Positions 59,839 through 64,000 of a stretch of DNA of 64,000 nucleotides are shown here, in pieces. The notes below the pieces were generated by a model that made no database searches, was not told the DNA's origin, and worked only from the letters and a program-made list of their open reading frames with translations. The DNA comes from Haemonchus contortus. Lineage: Eukaryota; Nematoda; Chromadorea; Rhabditida; Trichostrongylidae. Location: positions 13,830,940 through 13,894,939 of the forward strand of contig LS997563.1 of assembly GCA_000469685.2 (NCBI GenBank), written 5' to 3'. The first letter of the stretch is position 1. Each line of letters starts with the position of its first letter. The position numbers and the translations under genes were made by a program.

Positions 59839-62800
59839 CTCAATAACAAATAATTTTAGAAAGTGTTTACCATGAGATTGATGCAATATTTTTCAGGTCT
59901 GATACTGCATATACTTGAACGAGTTGACCCGCTCTTATGTCTATTTATGGACTAACGGTGCTCAAGAGCATCCGTTCAGCGTAATCTCATCTATGACTTG
60001 TAAACGCATCTCATGGCGAATGCGACTTGGAGCGACTAGTGCACGAGGCCCGAGACAGATTCTTCTCCGGTAGACTGCTATTTTCAAACCAAGCTTTTAT
60101 GTGTGCGAGCATCAGCCCCAAAGTATTAACATTTCCAGTTTTTAACGTAGTTAGTAGTAGAAGACTGTCTTTGCTGAGTAACTCAACAATACTCCTCTTA
60201 GATGTGTTGTGTTGTGTTTCCTGCCTGCAGGGTAGCCGTCGAGATCTTCTTTTGAAACCTTTGAGGCACTATGGAGAATGAATATGAACAGGTAGTAGGT
60301 CTCTTTGATGATCGCTTCTGTACAGTACAATCCGTCCCACTTGCATACGACATTGGCTGAAATTGATAACTCGTCTTTTAGTGGACTAACCCCTGTTACT
60401 ACTTACCAATTAGCACCAACATGTCGAGAATTGCAACCTGTTTCTAATAAATGAAATATGACGAGCATGGGACTAAGTCTAGAGCGAATGCAACGAGAAA
60501 TATAGGGCGCACCCTACAATCTGACTATGATATTGAAAGCCGCTAGTAAAGCGCTAGACAGTGGTTCCCGATTAAAATGCTCCAGTCACTCTAAAACCTC
60601 TACTTCAGCGATCTTCTTTTCAGCTAAACCCACAAATAAACGGCAACAATCCCAAACCTGCAAACAGCAACTCCTCTCCCTCCTAATTGAGGTACGGATT
60701 GTAACAAACCGAATTTGCCGAACAGTACTCACCTTTAGGCTACAGGAGAGGATTGCCACAAGATCTCTCATCGTTTGTGGTGCTTGTTGTGGTGCAAATG
60801 TACCTGAAACAAGAACTCAATGAAACAAACTATTACTGCAAATGTGAAGATAGGCGTACTTTTCGGATTTTCGAGAGCGATTCTGAACGGAAAGAGGTTC
60901 CTGGTAGATGCGGCGGGCTGCGATCCTTAGGCAACATAAATCCTCCAAACTTACGTCGGAAATAACTGAAAGAGGCTATGTCATCGAAGGAAACCGAACC
61001 TCGTAAAGTTTGGAAGAGAAGCTCTCAGCTTTTCCCGTTGTTTCTTGAGTTGCCTATAGCTCCCATTGACACAGTATTATCACACTTCGAAATGTTGTTT
61101 CGAATGAGCATTTATTCTTCCTTATCGGCGTAAAAGCTAGGAAGACCAGTCGAATTCTAACAGTAATAGGAAGTTGCGTGAGAAGGTCGCTAGAACTTTT
61201 CTCCCAAAACAACCGAAAGCGTTATGTCAGCTCAAATGCTGGGTCGACTTGGCAAGGAAATTTTTGAACAGTGTAATATTGACCTACTATCATTTGCGCC
61301 ATTCTATAACACGATTTCTTCAAAATCAGCTTCCTAATCAGGTATCGGAATACGACTTTAGTGAAGGCTGGCTCGAAGAGTCATTCAAAAGCTCGAAACT
61401 ATTAAACTTTAATCAGAGGTTCCAGTTGGGTACAGAGTAGTGCCGATTTTTTCTGTGAGCATCGCCTTAAGCGAGGAGAAGGTGTTTCGTTAGCTTTTAA
61501 GGAAGGAGGAAAGTTAGAGGGTGGAAGTTTTTCGGTGGGGTGCTTGAACCTCAGTCTTTGAAATACCTGAGCATAATTTGGGGCAATGCTTGTAACAAAC
61601 CCTCGGACGAAATTTTGGGAGCTAATTCGTGCAGACTGAATCACTGCACCTCATCAATTTACATAATGACATGGGTGCATGTTCAGAAGACTTGAGTGTT
61701 GCTGAGAGAGGATGTAATTCTATTAAAAAAACTTTTACGAACGTCAATGAAGTGAGAAACCTCTGTAAGAGTTTTGCGCAATCCGCTTATTATGAGCAGA
61801 ACAGTAACTTTCAGGTTTAGCGAACTTACTGAAATGTTCAATCCATTGAATGTGAATATTCAATTGCTCACCTACTGAATACTCCAAAATTGCAAGAGTA
61901 CAACATCACGTCGGCGATGGAGGCAAGTGCTGAAGAGCGTAATGTCGAATCTAGCCGTATGTGTGTTTACTGATGGAGAAGGAGGACGTCAAAAACCGGA
62001 ACGTCTTTGGAAGGCAACCCCAAAATGTGTCAGTGCACGTGATTTGCATCAGTGGGTGATTCAGAATGACTGTTGATGACTGACAAAAGAGTTAATGACT
62101 CTCCATGTCTCTTGTGCAGACTGTAATAGCCTAAGAACAAGTTTGACGGATATCGAACCGCAAAGGATTTACTGATAAGGCCTCATTGTCAAAAAAGCAC
62201 GTAAATTTCTATTGGGGAACAATTTTATACGCTTTTTACTTCTTTACACTCACTTACAAACCAGAATGTTAGGTAGGCAATGCATCGGGCACTGTAAAGC
62301 TCTGTAACCTGCTGTTGTCGCCTTATTGACGTCGTTGGCTGGTTTGGTAACAATAACAAGCGCTTCACTTCAAAAATGATGCTAGCTTTAGGTCGGTCTC
62401 CAGACCACAAACTAGTGTAGGATCCATTCTTCTGGCTTGGATGGATTGAAAATATCAATATACCCCAATCACCTTCCAATTGAAGCCGCACGACGTATCC
62501 TCTGGAATTGACCGGCTCCGCTTCATCTACTGGCCCACTTTTTTGAAGGCATAACAAGGGAACCCTTGATCGTATAGCAAACTAATCACCAATACTCGTC
62601 CAGCAGTGTAGATTGGAATTCGAAGTTAGAAAGTAGCAATCGTTTGTCATTTTGAATTGTAAGTCGGCTCGTTGCACGATCTCTGTAGTCATAAATCAAA
62701 CGTTCAAAGTGGGAATGCTGTGTTCCGCACAAACTCGTTTTCCTTCTCTCCTGACAGATTGACATCTGCATCCGTTCAAAAAATAGTTCTGAAGTTTCTC

Positions 62801-63043
62801 ATCACCAATTGATGAGCTATTGGTCTTGAGAAAAATGCACAGTCTGGATCATTACTTTACAGGGGAAGCAAAGAGTAATGCAAATATTACGTAGAATCTA
62901 CGGAGGTTAGGATCGAGAGTTCAACAGCCTACAATTTTGAATTCCTTTTAACTTTGTTATGATGATATTCGATGTGTGATACAGTAGCCCAAAGATGCAA
63001 CGACATCGTTCACATAAAGGCGCAACAATGGGTATGGGTACAT
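59839..63043. other. Unassigned DNA, 3.2 kb
   Basis: No gene or repeat recognised. The longest open frames (60,527-60,823 plus; 61,174-61,440 plus; 62,225-62,557 minus) were read for domains and splice continuity without success. Short exons could have been missed. Confidence 0.4.
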
Positions 63044-63279
63044 ACGTGCGTCCGAAGATGCGCGCGGCAAGTTGCGCGGCGAAGTGTGTGGCCATTCGAA
63101 CGACTCTGGCCGTCTATTTACTAGTAGGGCACAAACGTGAAGTAGAGTATTAGATTAGTAGGATCAGCTGACCATACTTCTACTCTACTTCAAATTTGGG
63201 GCCAAATGGTAGGCGTCAGGGTCGTTCGAATGGCCTCGCACTTCACCACTCGATTTGCCGCATCCTCGGACGCATGTAA
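63044..63279. mobile_element. Fold-back MITE, copy 1
   Basis: Left ACGTGCGTCCGAAGATGCGC is mirrored by the right GCATCCTCGGACGCATGTA. The arms continue inward through TTGCGCGGCGAA and GTCGTTCGAATGG to a central GATCAGCTGACC. Almost the whole unit folds back on itself. No coding. Confidence 0.7.
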
Positions 63280-63482
63280 GTTCCGTGTTCCCGCAACAAT
63301 AGTCACCTTATTCAAGGCCTAGGAGTGTGTTCAGTTGGACAGTGCGGGGGGAGGGGTTACTGTAACACTTATACCCGAGCCTTAAATCTCCTTGTTGAGC
63401 TTAGCTGGAGATAGCAGACGCTTAGTAAGTGCAATCACAGACGGTGTTTTAGCGAGAAAACTGCAAAGCCCGGGGGACGGTG

Positions 63483-63722
63483 AAGTCGTGCGTCCGAGGA
63501 TGCGCGCGGCAAATTACGCGGCGAAATCCATACATATTCTGACGACTTTAGCGCCTATTATTTGGGGCCCAATTTCGAAGTACAGTAGAATAGTAGGATC
63601 AGCTGACCTTTCTAATCTACCTTACTTCAGATTTGGGCGCAAATGATAGGCGCGGGAGTCGTCCAAATTCGCCACGAACTTCGCCGCGCAACTTGCCGCG
63701 CACACCCTCGGACGCAAGACTT
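63483..63722. mobile_element. Fold-back MITE, copy 2
   Basis: Starts AAGTCGTGCGTCCGAGGATG and ends CTCGGACGCAAGACTT; arms of about 115 bp are inverted repeats around GATCAGCTGACC. Same family as 63,044-63,279, about 200 bp away. Outer flanks hold a GTGTGTCAAG-like motif also seen at 42,180. Confidence 0.75.
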
Positions 63723-63950
63723 GACACACACCCGCAAAGCCCATACGTATCCTCCCGTCTAAATCAATACTCGCTTTTTGCTGAAAACCAAAGTGTAACC
63801 CAATGCAATGTGAGAATGTGAAGGATTGAAAGTGTATGGATATGCAGGATATTTAATTCTGAAAAGTGCCTGCTCACATCACAAAGTGTAGTTCTTCGCG
63901 GTTGCTAAATACTGGCCGGAATTCTTCACATTCGAATCTTCTTTTCCACA

Positions 63951-64000
63951 ATGAGCAACCTTGCTTTCAATCGAGATTTTTCGTCTCTAATCGGTTTCAT
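63951..64000 (+). CDS. Possible first exon running off the window
   Basis: ATG at 63,951 (context TTTTCCACAATGAGC) opens a frame that stays open to the window end and encodes MSNLAFNRDFSSLIGF. No family was recognised. With only 50 bases it may be chance. Confidence 0.2.
   Translation, partial: MSNLAFNRDFSSLIGF

Noticed and set aside
61174..61440. 88-codon plus-strand frame as a coding exon
   Set aside because: No recognisable domain and no continuation through plausible splice sites.

Overview
The window reads as nuclear DNA of a parasitic nematode, most likely a strongylid such as a hookworm. The evidence is many short introns with TTTCAG-like acceptors, nematode-type Ty3/gypsy Gag, RTE and mariner relics, and a secreted ShKT peptide gene. 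The species call is inference. Nothing bacterial, viral or CRISPR-like was seen. Coding density is low and repeats dominate.

Layout. 1-2,130: anonymous DNA with a TTTA microsatellite, a MITE and a SINE fragment. 2,158-6,430: a young LTR retrotransposon with two identical 264-bp LTRs, 4-bp TTTT flanks and one intact 1,082-codon ORF. That ORF joins Gag and protease directly to an integrase C-terminal region, with RT, RNase H and the integrase core missing. 7.1-12.6 kb: a TTAA-flanked MITE, an RTE-type LINE relic, half a mariner, a 48-bp tandem duplication and a tRNA-like hairpin. 13,868-22,860 (+): an 18-exon gene that appears to encode an RRM, an F-box and leucine-rich repeats in one chain. 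24.7-26.5 kb: BEL/Pao-like Gag remnants followed by an LTR.

29,975-34,079 (-): a complete nine-exon POFUT1 gene (Notch/EGF-domain O-fucosyltransferase). 36,171-41,774 (-): an UCHL5/UCH37-type deubiquitinase gene in eight exons, with a mariner relic in intron 1 and one unusual 3' splice site. 42,781-44,051: a mariner with perfect 31-bp terminal repeats but a broken transposase.

44,205-57,232: a large imperfect palindrome. Its arms (about 5.1 and 6.3 kb) flank a 1.57-kb spacer that carries its own MITE. Each arm carries one copy of the same two-exon, six-cysteine ShKT secreted peptide gene, arranged tail to tail. A mariner shared by both arms predates the duplication, and the left arm has since lost about 1.35 kb. 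57.2-64 kb: fold-back elements, SINEs and unassigned DNA, with a possible first exon at the right edge.

A tRNA-derived SINE-like family, with A and B boxes readable on the strand opposite the listed sequence in most copies, recurs at least ten times, including in POFUT1 introns. The host genes (O-fucosylation, proteasome-linked deubiquitination, F-box adaptor, secreted ShKT) do not form an evident pathway. Exon structures were built by hand from reading frame, phase and family similarity recalled from general knowledge. No database search was run.
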